The translations under genes and the position numbers were made by a program. The notes beneath the pieces are model-generated. The model was given only the letters and a program-made list of their open reading frames with translations. It did no database searches and had not been told where the DNA came from. This document shows, piece by piece, positions 49,601-60,532 of a stretch of DNA of 64,000 nucleotides. The number at the start of each line of letters is the position of its first letter. Position 1 is the stretch's first letter. This DNA is from Piliocolobus tephrosceles (taxonomy: Eukaryota; Chordata; Mammalia; Primates; Cercopithecidae), in the NCBI RefSeq assembly GCF_002776525.5, contig NC_045441.1, forward strand, positions 90,853,298 to 90,917,297. The letters are read 5' to 3'.

Positions 49601-51434
49601 AGTAGTGGTAATAATGGTCACAAATTGTTTGCCTACTGAATGCTATAAACTTCCATAAGGCATTTTCTTCCCCATAGAAACTCTACAAACTAGGCAACAT
49701 TGTTCCAAACAAAAAAATTAACTTGCTCAAATTAAGTGAAAGTAATAATTTTAGCCCAGATATGTCTGTTTCCAGAGAACGTGTTTGCTCCATTATACTA
49801 GTATGGCTATATTTTTCAAATTTGATTAATTCATGCATGTTTTTTAAATAAAAATGAATCCCCTAGACATCCAATATTGATTTATATTAGTTTTGTAAGA
49901 AGGACAAAAATATATATATTAGATTATATATCTTTAAATGCAGTAGCAGAATTATAACAAATCTGCATCTCTTACCTCAAATTGTTTCTAAGAAAGAACT
50001 AGTAAAGAAGCATTGATGTAATGAGTTGATGATGATGAAAATAATACCTTTATGGAATGCCAGAAATTGGAGAGGCTTTGACAAAACATATTAAAAAGAA
50101 AGCATGCCCATTTTTATCTGGTCTGGCCAAGCATACAGGACAGATGCATGATGAGATATGATGTATGTATTTACCCCTGTGTGAAACAATAATAAAAGAT
50201 CCCTTAGACTTATTGGGGTACAATGGAAATTTTTGCTACTTATCTTGGAACACTCTGATAGTCAACCTGCAAACTGTGTAATTATTCTTCTTAAATTGTG
50301 AATATGGGAACTAAGGGGCTCATTCACCCTTCTATTTGTGGATTTGGAGCAAAGTCTCTTGGTGACCCTCAGAACATTTCACTTTCTGCTATTTGATAAG
50401 GGATGTAAGTTATGCAACTGTTTTACTATTTCTGTATGTATTATTTCACATTTAATCACTCTATAAAAAAACAAACTGCATGAATAAATAGTGAGAATCA
50501 CATTTTACATTAATTTATTTATTGGTCTTTGTGTCCATCTGACTCTCAAAAGGAAACAAAGAATGAGAAAAGTTGTGGGAGGAGCTATTTAAAAGGGTAT
50601 AGACACAGTTAAGGAAAACCAGCATGACATATATCTGCCTGTCATTCCATAAGCAGATTACATCCTGTACAATTGATATATATTTCCTTTTCTGATTCCA
50701 CTTGATGACTCTGCTGCCTAAAGATGCTTAATGAAGTCTTCCTAGGCCATTCAACATAAGAGCTAAAGTTTATTTTTAAGGAAAATAATATCTTACCTTA
50801 TTAAAAAGAGAACACTAGTTTTCATTAGCATAGTTGACTTATTTTTAAAGATTGCCTATAAGCTAGAAACTAATATTGTACTTAATATTTTACACAATAT
50901 AAAGGAAGTCACATGGCATTCTGGTGTAATGATATGGATAGTCAAAGTGAGACAAGTCACTGATTAAAGAGATTTAAACAATTTTTTAGGTTTGGATCTT
51001 TTTTTTTTTTGATCTCCTAAATAATGACCTTTCACTCAAGAAAAATAATAGTTGTGCAGTCAATCCCTTAAAATTTCTGTCTTTATATTTTTAAATATTT
51101 TTTCCTTTTTTTCTTTTCATGCATTCTAATTTGTATGACATACATTAATTGAATTAGTACCTAGGATTAAGAATGAATAAGAAGCTCAAGGAGTAATATT
51201 ATAGTAAAAGAAAAAAGCACTTAACTTTTTTATACTAACAAGGCTCAGAAAACAATTTTGACAACATTAATTTTTAAATTTTAATCATATTCAATAATTT
51301 ATAATATGACCAGGCCTTCTAATCAAAGGGAAGTAAAGTTTTCAAATGAAATTTTGCAATTAAATGTAAACAACATAATTTCACATAGATTGTATCCAAA
51401 CAGTTTTTACATTTATAGTAAGCAATCCTAAGGT
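46696..51434. other. Large intronic stretch, mostly unassigned
   Basis: About 4.7 kb of AT-rich sequence with a (TA)n patch at 47229-47240 and an A12 run at 47978. One probable antisense MIR lies at 49615-49785. No exon is supported. Confidence 0.5.
49615..49785 (-). repeat. MIR-like, antisense
   Basis: GCCTACTGAATGCTATAAAC, TTCCCCATAGAAACTCTACAA and TTAACTTGCTCAAATTAAG follow the MIR reverse complement. Confidence 0.5.
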
Positions 51435-51665
51435 CCAAGTAGTGCAATAGAAGGAGTGTGGCCTTAGAAATAAGACAGGTCTTGGTTTGAATTCCTGCTC
51501 TTTGACTAGATCATCCTGTAAAACTGGGTTGAGTTATTTACCACCTTTGAACCTCCATTTCCAATTTTCAATAGAAATTATTAAATTATTTTAGAAGCCT
51601 CTCCTGGTGCAGTGCCCAGAATATAGAAAGTCATTAATAGCTAGTAGCATTATATTAATGTTTAT
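51435..51665 (+). repeat. MIR element, sense
   Basis: AAGTAGTGCAATAGAAGGAGT, GGTTTGAATTCCTGCTCTTT, GGGTTGAGTTATTTACCACC and GTGCAGTGCCCAGAATATAG are MIR blocks in order. Confidence 0.75.
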
Positions 51666-52744
51666 TAATTATTTTATAAATGTGTATTAATTGATTATAA
51701 ACACAGAAAGATTGTTTGAAAACATCAAGTGTAAGTGATTGCTGATATAGTTACCAAACCACCAGTTCTCATTTACAGTTCTCCTTAAGGAAAAAAATGT
51801 TATATTTTATTTTACAATTGTATTTATCTTATTATTTTACTTATTTACTTTATATTTATTTATTATTTATACTGATATTTAAAAATATATTTTCTAATAT
51901 TTATTAAATTTTATAGTAATTTTCTTAGCAAATGGGCAGGACCAGTATTTCTTCTTAAATTGGAAGTTTTACCACTATTTGAAACAGATCATGAGAAGCA
52001 TCCATTAGACACACTTGAATGAGAATGTCTTAATTGCAACCTTTTAAATAATCTTCTTCCAGTGAGCATTAAATGAAATAATTTGAAAGCCAGTAGAAAT
52101 AGCATAAATTTTACTCATCTAGGTCATAGCCTTACACATCTGCTGAGACTATAATGCCCACTGACGAAAGATTTCGTGACAAGGAAGATTATTATTATTG
52201 TCTTTTCTGTAAAATATAACAAGTTAAGTAATTAAGGTTATGAATCAAACCAAATTAACTGTGCACAGCTGTAAGAAGCTTAGTGCATGACCACATGACA
52301 GATGGGAAATTCTTTTCTTTTCACTCGTGATTTACCTAATGGTGAGATAAATGTCTGATGACATACAAAAACCAGGGTCCTGTCAATCTTTAGCCATCTA
52401 TTTCATCACTCGTCATGTTCCTGACAGGGAGGAGTAACTGCTCAATTGTCCAAGTATAAGTGTCTTCATATTTTCTGCTTAGGCAAAACTGTAAGCTGTG
52501 GAAAAAAAGTTTTAAGTTACATTTTAAAAGTAAATATAAAAAGGTACACTTTGCACAATTATATATACATAATCTAAAATAATTTTCAGAAATTTTAAGA
52601 TGCAATAATGAAATCAAATTTTATTATTTTAATTTAATTAATATCTGACAAAAACTTCCTAGTCATGGAAATGATCTTTATAAATCTATTTATATGTAAA
52701 ATTTCCACATGAAAAAAAATCATTTGATTAAATCATATTTAGTG
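51666..52744. other. Unassigned AT-rich intronic sequence
   Basis: No exon or repeat is supported. A 75-codon minus-strand frame at 52390-52617 has no motif. Confidence 0.45.
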
Positions 52745-52860
52745 TCAGCTGTTTTTGTACATGTTACAAAGGGGAAAATGAAGACACCAGAAGTTTAAAT
52801 AACTTTATCAAGGTCACAGACATAGTGAGTGGTAGAACCAGAAAGACTAGCAAAGAGACA
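52745..52860 (-). repeat. MIR fragment, antisense
   Basis: GGGGAAAATGAAGACACCAG, CAAGGTCACAGACATAGTGA and GGTAGAACCAGAAAGACTAG match the MIR reverse complement. Confidence 0.6.
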
Positions 52861-53600
52861 GAGAAATGGTCAAGGCTTGAGGAATCTCCTGACTTGTAAG
52901 GCAAGTGAGTTGGACAAAAGATAATGAAATGAGGTGAAGAGATTGACAGGGATCATATTATGCAAAGACTTAGAAGCCATAGTAAGTATAGAGATTGATT
53001 TCCAGTGAATCAAATTACAAGTCATTTTGACAAGTGCTGTAAAGGAAGTGTGAATAAATGTAGGACAGATAACATGGCAAATTCTGACTTGAAGAATATT
53101 GAGAAACTCCCAGAAGAGATATTTGTATTTTATGTAGGTCTTTGATGGATAGAATGAGAAGCAAAGACATTTCAAAATGGTGGAAATTGAGGAGTATGGA
53201 TATGGAAGTGCATAGTCTTTTCTTGAAAGGAGAGAAACCAAGCATGTCTGGAGCATGTGAGGAGCACTAGCCAGAGGCAAGGCCAGAAAGGTAGATAGTA
53301 GGGAGACTGACAAAGGCCTAGAGTCAATGCTATGGGTTTTAGACTTTGTTTTGTAGTTAATACAAAGCCATGTTAGATTCCTAGGAAGTGCAAACGAATC
53401 GTTGAAACTAAACCAGCCGAGTGAAAGATAGAATGCAGAAGAGAAGACTGGAGGCAGCAGGTTCAGGCAGAATGCAATTGCCAGAAATAAGACCAGGCAT
53501 TTGCCTTTACCCTCATGGTTCCTACCTACTGGGGCCTCCAAAGAGTTTACAAACAATGAAAACATAAGGGGATAAAGGAATAAGCTATGGAAGTGCTGAG
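52861..53600 (-). repeat. L2-like ancient LINE sequence, antisense
   Basis: On the minus strand, the peptide reading ...ILTMASKSLHNMIPVNLF... resembles the conserved end of L2/CR1 reverse transcriptase (xxLTMAxKALHDLxPxYL). Plus-strand text such as AGACTTAGAAGCCATAGTAAG and, about 370 bases later, AATGCTATGGGTTTTAGACTT both resemble the same L2 segment, so two pieces may lie side by side. Identification is from memory and the copy is very diverged. Confidence 0.5.
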
Positions 53601-53772
53601 AGGAACAAATGCTAATCCCCAAATTTGGCTCTTTAAAAATGTTTTGACTCATCAATTGAAAAAGGATATTGCTGACAGGGTCCAGCTTGCACATAATGTA
53701 CACTTCAATATCTACTCTGTGTACATGGATTACTATGGCGATTAGATTAGAATAGCTATATGTATTGTACAA
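52870..53772 (-). pseudogene. 300-codon open frame over L2-like sequence
   Basis: An uninterrupted minus-strand frame of 300 codons, unusually long for this composition. Its C-terminal 40 residues resemble L2 reverse transcriptase, while the rest is hydrophobic and Ser/Leu/Phe-rich without a recognisable domain. The plus strand here is purine-rich, so it supplies few TTA, CTA or TCA triplets and hence few minus-strand stops. No promoter, splice sites or signal were seen. I treat it as a chance or relic frame. Confidence 0.4.
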
Positions 53773-54289
53773 AGAATTTTGTGAGGATTAAATGAAACAA
53801 GGGATATGAAAGCTCTTGTAATAAATGTTATATAAATATAAAGCATTAATATTATATTTAATCCCTATACAAAGATTTTGCTTTTACATTGCTAGTGAAA
53901 AAGGTAATATTCCTACTTATCTTAGATTTTGAAATATGAAAAAATGTGAATTATTTAATATAAAAGCTTTAGTTGTTTCTTTGTGTGCATATATGAGAGA
54001 GAGGGGGAAATAAAAGAGAAAACAGAAATCAGGAAATCTACTCTTTTTTGTCAGGCAAGGGAAGTGTAGAAAGTTAGAATGATTCCTTCAGCTAACCTCT
54101 AAGCAATTTTCAGATGCCTCGAACTGGCTCTATACAGTTAAGTTCTCATGGATGAAAATTTGTAATTACTTTTATATGAATATAATGGTGATTTACAAAA
54201 TGATGCCTACATGCCTTGATATAGGAATTGGATTGTTTTCTCAGAACTCTCATATCCTCATTTTGGGGCACGTTGCCTAGTCCATTAAA

Positions 54290-54480
54290 AAGAACATGGT
54301 CTTGGAGATATATGACTTTTTATCTGAATACCAATTCTGCCACTTAGTGGAGACACATGAATTTTTATCTGAATACAAATTCTGCCACTTAGTAGCTATG
54401 GAACTTTTGTTAACATACAGAGCTTCCGTTCCTCCTTCGTAAATTGGTGGTACTGAACACATCTCTCTTAGAATGGGCAA
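54290..54480 (+). repeat. MIR element, sense, with internal 45-bp tandem duplication
   Basis: AAAGAACATGGTCTTGGAGA, AATTCTGCCACTTAGTAGCT and CCTTCGTAAATTGGTGGTAC are MIR blocks. The stretch around TCTGAATACCAATTCTGCC occurs twice in tandem, at about 54312-54356 and 54357-54401. Confidence 0.75.
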
Positions 54481-54754
54481 GTAATAGAGTTTTAAAAGGC
54501 TATGTTAATAATATAACTAAATAATATAGCTAAAAGACTTAGCACCAACCATGACAAACAGTTGCTTTTAAATTAATGCTACCCCTACCCTTTTTGTTTT
54601 AATCTGCCATGCTGTCACCAAATGTGCCCAATGAAGAAAGAAACATGTTCTAAGAATATGTTTTCAGTGTTTTCTCACAAACACCTTTGTCAGGCTCTAT
54701 ATTTCCTTCATATGGCGATTTTTGAAATACGGTAACTGCTCAATAAACATTTGT

Positions 54755-54840
54755 TAAAGAGAAAGGAAGGGAAGAAGGATAAAAAGGAAGGAAGTTGGGA
54801 GGGAGATAAGGAAGGATGGAAGAAGGAATGAGAAAGCAAG
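54755..54840. repeat. (GGAA)n purine-rich repeat
   Basis: Degenerate GGAAGG units over about 80 bases. Confidence 0.85.
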
Positions 54841-55321
54841 TTAAACAGGTGTGGGCTGTGGTATCTTTACTTACATTAGTCACAACATTCTTTCCCATAC
54901 CGGTGCTTAGTGCAGGTATTATTTCTTAACAAGTTGTAAATAGAGCTAGGTGATTAAGTGTGGTAATCAAATTGTCTGTCATTCTTTTAGTCTATGATCT
55001 GGAAATACAGCATAGTATTTATTTAAGAAAACAATGCCACAATACTTCAACTGACACTACTGGAACCTTTCTTGTTCTTTCTTTGTCCAGACATGCCCTT
55101 ATTGTTGTTGTATAAAGTAGAATGTTCAGCCCTATAATACTTGATCTCTGCAACTATCGAAATTCAACAAAGTAACCAGGAGTCCTCTCCCTCAATTGTA
55201 TAAGTAGTGTTATTTCTGTTACTACCATCGTGGACTGATCTTCTTTGCAGAGGTCTGCTTTCTCCTTTTATTATTTCTGTGAAATCAGCCTCGTGGATTA
55301 TATTGCCTTAAGAAATGACAC
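54841..55321. other. Unassigned intronic sequence
   Basis: No exon or repeat was recognised. Confidence 0.45.
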
Positions 55322-55590
55322 ACCTTTGGGAGGCTGAGGTGGGCGGATCACCTGAGGTCTGGAGTTCTAGACCAGCCTGGCCAACATGGTGAAACTCCGT
55401 CTCTACCAAAAATACAAAAAATTAGCCGGGTGTCGTGGTGTATGCCTGTAATCCCAGCTACTGGGGAGGCTGAGGCAGGAGAATCGCTTGAACCCGGGAG
55501 GCGGAGGTTGCAGTGAGCAGAGATCCTGCCGCTGAACTCCAGCCTGGATGACAGAACGAGACTTCATCTCAACCAAAAAAAAAAAAAAAA
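55322..55590 (+). mobile_element. AluS-like, sense, 5' truncated
   Basis: It begins at CTTTGGGAGGCTGAGG, missing about the first 36 bases. The body is AluS-like (GATCACCTGAGGTCTGGAGTT). The A-tail runs into a (GAA)n patch at 55590-55606. Probable target-site duplications are AGAAATGACACACCTT and AGAAAAGACACCTT, with differences. Confidence 0.92.
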
Positions 55591-55884
55591 GAAGAAGAAG
55601 AAGAAAAGACACCTTAATACTTGAGTGTTCACAAAACTTACCCTGTCATATGCTGCCATCTGCTGGGAAGGTAATGTTGCTTGGTCATGGACTTTACATT
55701 AAAATCTGTGTTGAACTTTGTATTGCTAACTTCTTAAATGGTCACACTTTAGATAGTAATGGAAAATTACTTGGGTAAAAACTTTTTGTGCTTTTACGAT
55801 AGGAAGCAGGAAAGGGCAACAGTGATCTGACCCATTTTTGAAATAACGCTTTGCCCTATAAAAAACTTGCTGATTCATTCTATC

Positions 55885-56040
55885 TGTCATTTAGCCAACA
55901 CTAATTATTGTCTTCTGTGCCAAGAACTACAGAGAATCCACAAAGATGAGCAAGAAATGGTTCTGTTTAATAAGAGTTTATTTCCTAGTAGGAAGAATCA
56001 CAAAGGAAGTAAATGTGGCAACGTATTCTAGTTGTTACAG
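55885..56040. repeat. Ancient repeat remnant (MIR/L2 age)
   Basis: ACTAATTATTGTCTTCTGTGCC, GAATCCACAAAGATGAGCAA and TTATTTCCTAGTAGGAAGA resemble a widespread old mammalian repeat built on 'tattgagcacctactatgtgcc... aagatgaa... acattctagt'. Similar remnants lie at 57030-57170 and 60215-60375. The family is not certain. Confidence 0.35.
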
Positions 56041-56405
56041 TAGAAATATAAGAAAAGAGGGTGTGGATATGGTAATTTCTACCCCAAAGTCAGGCTTTTT
56101 GCAAGAGCAATGGTAGAAGGTAACCATGATAATGAACAAATATTCACCAAGAAGGCAAGACGGGAGAAAGAATTCTGGCCAGAAGAAATATTATAAACAA
56201 AGACATTTGTTTCTAGAAAAGATGATACTTGTTTTTTGTGGCATTAAGAGATGTTATTATGCCTTATTATTTGCTATATTTATTTTTAATTATTCAAAGA
56301 CAAGAAGTAAAGTGAAATGTGCAAGATATTCTACACAGCATATACATCTTTATAATTTTGTTCATTGAACTGCTATTAATACTTCGTATTTATTATATTT
56401 CTCAG

Positions 56406-56536
56406 ATTACTACTTCTGTCTTAATAAAGATTTCATATTATTGGATCCCTGATAACTGGATTCCTGCGTTACTAACTCTAACAGGAGCTCTTTTTGTGAT
56501 GTGCCTCTGTGCTGTTGCATGGTGCCTCTTTAAAGA
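56406..56536 (+). CDS. Cadherin-related gene, transmembrane exon
   Basis: After TATATTTCTCAG the exon reads 43 codons plus two bases (phase 0 in, phase 2 out) to AAAGA/GTAAGA. It joins in frame to the Thr-rich stalk 16 kb upstream, giving TTTTT-ITTSVLIKIS. A short extracellular linker (YYWIPDNWIP) leads into a hydrophobic run of about 22 residues (ALLTLTGALFVMCLCAVAWC) and then LFK, a positive stop-transfer end. This is a textbook single-pass type I membrane segment. The 73-codon open frame around it has no stop, and both splice sites are good. Its phase agreement with the exons on both sides is the main argument that it belongs to the same gene. Confidence 0.82.
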
Positions 56537-56639
56537 GTAAGATTTTAATTGCTGTTTCTATTTGAATTTGTTCATTACTCATAAAGACCATCAGCAATGG
56601 CTTAAAAAGAGCAGGATGAAAGTAGAAAGAAGAAATTGG

Positions 56640-56800
56640 AGAAAATGTCATTGAGCACCTATTACTTTAAGTGCTTTACTGATGTTATCCTTGCTGATAA
56701 TCACAACAATGCTGAGAGATAGGTAACAGCATCAGTGTTTTAGATTTAGATGAATGATTTTAACCAAGACCTTTTGGTTCTAAAGCTAATATTCTTTCGC
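56640..56800 (-). repeat. MIR element, antisense
   Basis: CATTGAGCACCTATTACTTT, AAGTGCTTTACTGATGTTAT and the later GATTTAGATGAATGATTTTA region match the MIR reverse complement. Confidence 0.7.
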
Positions 56801-58304
56801 TAAGTGATCAATCAAATGATTCAAGATAAAACCATTCGTCTGAAAAAAAAAAAAAAAGAGAAAGGAAATGAGATTTTTAAATTTCCCATGGAAAAGGAAC
56901 AGATGAAATTTAGTTGGTACATATTTAAATAAGATCAAGTCCTCTGCCTGTATTTTCCTGTCAAAGGATAGACAGAAGTCTCAAAAAGGTAAGATGAAAG
57001 AATTTCAACAGTAATTATAGAAGGAGTGAATTAATTCAGGAAATATCTCCTGAGCTTTCACAGCTCAGATTGTGTCAGCTGAGCAGAATACAGAGATGAT
57101 AACAAGCAGTACCCGCCCTCCAGGAGCACAGCCTTGACTAGAAAGGGCTCAGGAGAATGAATGGTTGTAATAGATTAAAAGAGAGAGTAAAAAGAGAGGG
57201 TAATTGAAATTTAAATATCTTTCTATGGCATACTTAACTCTGACTCAGAGAGATTGGGCAGGGAATGTTTCACAGAGAACATGCCACTGAAACTGGCAGT
57301 AGAAGAATGAATGGAGGAAAATATAAAGGAAATACATAAAATTAGTTTATATTTAAGGGTGATTTTTCTTTTGTGAGGCATAAAAATGGAAACAGGATTA
57401 TATGAACACTACTATATTTCCTCACTAACAAAAGTCTGACTTTTATGCTGGAATATGGAGTATAGATTCTGCAAGGTAAAGTAATAAAACCTAAAGATAA
57501 TAATTGTATTAACATGAAAGTAAAAATGTATTAAGGACAACTGAGAAGCTGCCACTTTTATGTAAAATGGAGATAGTATAGTAAATTTGAATTTTTGTTT
57601 TGAAGGTGATATATACCTTAGCACAATATTTGGATTTATAATGGTGATATCAAGTGCCTGAATAAATAAGCAATTTATTATTGAATTTTAAAAAGGAACC
57701 ATTTGTTCAAAAAATATAGTGAATTAAAGTGTAATAAGTAGGTTTAAAAGTAAGTGTTGCACCCATTTCCTCCTTTTCCCTATAACTAACTCCTGAATGA
57801 AATCTGGTTCAGATGTATCATGGAAGGAGATCTGTGAATGTGCAATAGACAAGAAGAATATAACAGAGTAATAGTGCTACCATATACACTAGAAACTTCT
57901 TCCCAGATATTCCACTAGAATGAAATCTATTACACTGGAAACTTCTCCCCAGATATTTCAATGTCATCTACCATGTTCATACTTTTTTTTCTGAATGTAG
58001 AAATGGCAGAGTAATCTGAAATATTTTTATATCTAAGGAGCTGATGTTTTTTATTTGATTTTGTTAAAATAGTTTAAGGACATTATTTTTACTTTCACAT
58101 TCAAAAGAAATACTTATTATTGGCATTATGTGCAACTGTTTTATTTTTTGCATGTGGAGGGTTAACTAGAAGTTTAAGTCTATTTGATTAAGATCAAAGC
58201 AGGGAGCTGATTTTGATAAATTTTGACAATTTTGATCAAAAAATAAGCGTTAAGTTTCTTTTTTCAAACATATTGCACCCCTGTTTTTTGTTCTTTTACT
58301 GTAG
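56801..58304. other. Intronic sequence before the tail exon
   Basis: Mostly unassigned. It holds an A14 run near 56845 and an old repeat remnant at 57030-57170. A near-repeat of GAAACTTCT(T/C)CCCAGATATT occurs at about 57892 and 57940, a small local duplication. The T-rich acceptor for the next exon occupies the last 30 bases. Confidence 0.5.
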
Positions 58305-58397
58305 TTCTCCCGTTTGTTCAAGATTATTTCCCCACTGTCACAAACATCACCAGAGTCAACCAAGTCTCACAACCAAAGGGCCTGGACTGGTACCAAG
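58305..58397 (+). CDS. Cadherin-related gene, cytoplasmic tail exon
   Basis: After CTTTTACTGTAG the exon reads one base completing GAT (Asp), 30 codons and two bases (phase 2 in and out), to ACCAAG/GTAAAA. The peptide starts DSPVCSRLFPHCHKHHQ and continues with a Ser/Thr/Pro-rich stretch ending GPGLVP. The two cysteines 7 residues apart, 5-12 residues inside the membrane, are possible palmitoylation sites (inference). The acceptor has a strong pyrimidine tract. There are no stops in this frame, and it is in phase with the transmembrane exon. The peptide itself has no known domain, as is common for short cadherin-related tails. Confidence 0.7.
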
Positions 58398-58502
58398 GTA
58401 AAAGTAGGGCCGATGCTTTAAGGAAAGAAATTTTAGGCAATAAGATGTGTTTCTTAATGCTTTATTAATTTTCAAATATAGAGCCACAAAATAGTGATTG
58501 GT

Positions 58503-58858
58503 ATGTTAGTCCATTCTGGCTGCCATAACAAAAATGCCATAAGATAGGTGGTTTATAAGCAGAAAACATTTATTTTTTACAGTTTCAGAGGCTGGGAAGT
58601 CCAACATCAAGGCAGGAACAGATCTGTTGTCTGGTGAGGGCCTGCTTCCTCAGAGACAGAGCCTTCTCACTACAACCTCACATGCTGAAGGGGCGAGAGG
58701 TTTCTCAGGGATCTCCTTTATAAGGGACACTAATTCCATTCACAAGGGCTCTTCCCTCATGACATATCTCTCAAAAGGCCCCAGTTCCTAATGTCATTAC
58801 CTTAGGGGTCAATTTAAACATATCAATTTTAGGGGACACAGACATTCAGATCACAGCA
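58503..58858 (-). mobile_element. MLT1/MST-type MaLR LTR, antisense
   Basis: The plus strand shows GTTAGTCCATTCTGGCTGCC, TTTCAGAGGCTGGGAAGTCC, GGCTCTTCCCTCATGACATA and GACATTCAGATCACAGCAA, the reverse complement of a MaLR LTR. Confidence 0.88.
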
Positions 58859-59534
58859 ATTAGTGTTTTGGAAGTTTAAATTTTGCTCCTAAATTCTTAA
58901 ACAGAGGAATTTTCAAAAATGACTCTTATGTTCATTCAATAATATCTACTGACTACATAATATTCTTCTAGGCATGGGGAAATAGCAGAGAGCAAAATCA
59001 GATTTATAGATGAACACTGGGATCTGCTACTGGTATTCTACCAATTCTACAGGGTTGTTACTATTTTCAAGTGAAGTTATTTATATAATGATTAGGGGTG
59101 ATAACTGCCACAGAAATTAGAACAAATACAGTTTGTTTTTCAAGAATCTAAGATGAAATATATAAATGTATTACTTAGAGCAGCATCAAGATCCATTATC
59201 TCTATCTAGAAAAGATATTAACTGGAATTATAATAATAGAAAGATTTGAACCTAAGAACACAAAATGATTGATTTGTTATATATAGAAGTTTATCAACAG
59301 TTAATGTAAGGGCTATTTAAATATAGCATTATGTAGTATTTGCTTACCTACTTCTTTATAAAAAACTAAACGATGGAATTATCTAGTACTTATGCAAAAA
59401 AGCACTAAAATATATTATTTGTTTTAAAGGATAAAATAAATACTTCCATTATGTCTTTGTTTTTGTTTTGTTTTTTTTGTTTGTTTGTTTGTTTGTTTGT
59501 TTGTTTTTTATGGGCATGGAAACTTATTGAGTAG
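58859..59534. other. Intronic sequence with (GTTT)n repeat
   Basis: Unassigned apart from an old repeat remnant near 58930 and a (GTTT)n tract at about 59458-59507. The tract supplies the pyrimidine-rich run before the candidate exon at 59535. Confidence 0.5.
59458..59507. repeat. (GTTT)n microsatellite
   Basis: About six clean GTTT units, preceded by less regular T-rich sequence. Confidence 0.9.
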
Positions 59535-59583
59535 TGACCCCAAACCAAACATGAGACCAAACTTGCTTCCTGGAAATCGTCAG
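59535..59583 (+). CDS. Candidate small tail exon of the cadherin-related gene
   Basis: A 49-base interval lies between ATTGAGTAG and CGTCAG/GTAAGG, the latter a near-perfect donor. Entered in phase 2 from the exon at 58305, it makes AGT (Ser) and then DPKPNMRPNLLPGNRQ (phase 0 out). If used, it changes the frame of the last exon, which then ends after MDNSGKEVAQSWH. The tandem GAGTAG allows an acceptor three bases earlier that adds one Ser. The donor quality and open frame argue for use. The small size and a microsatellite-derived pyrimidine tract leave doubt. Confidence 0.5.
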
Positions 59584-60532
59584 GTAAGGACAAAGAGAAA
59601 AAACATGTCATAGCTATTACAATAGCTATTCTTATTTTTCACAGTGTCCAGACAATAAAAAGCACTTGCAAATATGTCATACTGAATGGTAACTCTTCAA
59701 TGAAAATGAGAGAATTTAGACATTTCAGTTGAGGTGGAAATTAAGAAAGAAAGAGCGAATTCAATTTTAAGTGATTGACATTGTGTGACATCAGTGATGA
59801 GGAAAATAATATAATAATGTTGATATATCTGTAGATATATGGATGATGCATATTAGTGAGATGGCATTCAATTTTTTATTCTGTATTTTCTCCCTATTGA
59901 AGTCTGAAAAACATTAGATGAAATTAAATTACATAGATAATCTAGTGGGGCTGTAGCTAAGGACACCTATGATGCCCATTCATCCTTATAACACTCAGAT
60001 ATTTAACAAATATTTACTGTATGCCAAATTGTCTTATAGGAGTTCTTTCACTGAAACATTTATTTAACATATATTTCTTTCAAATCAACCCCAAACCACA
60101 TAGTTTTGCTCAATTACAGAATTAGTTTTTATGTAAAATTATATTTGACTCAGTGTCTTTGCATTGGTAAAATATTTTCCAGTTAATATCAAAATAATTT
60201 GTACTCAATTTGATCTATAAGGTTAATTCAACAGGTATTTATGCAGCACTTAACTGTAGAGCTTCACAGTTATCTATGGATTACTTAAGAAATTTAGAGA
60301 AGTATAAAATATGGTCTTTACTCTTCAAGAACCCATATTTTAGTTGGGAAAAGATATGAAAAATATTGTAGGGAATAATGTGTGGTGGTTTATTAATTCC
60401 TGACAACTGTACATGCCAACATATAATACACTCCATAGGAATTCAGAGAACAAGTGAGCTACACCAGTCAGAGGAAAGTTTGTACAATAATTAGTCCAGA
60501 GGGTCACATGAAAAATATATGTCTTTTTCTAG

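Noticed and set aside
54001..54020. GA-rich patch as a possible promoter element
   Set aside because: Simple low-complexity sequence without a transcription-start context.
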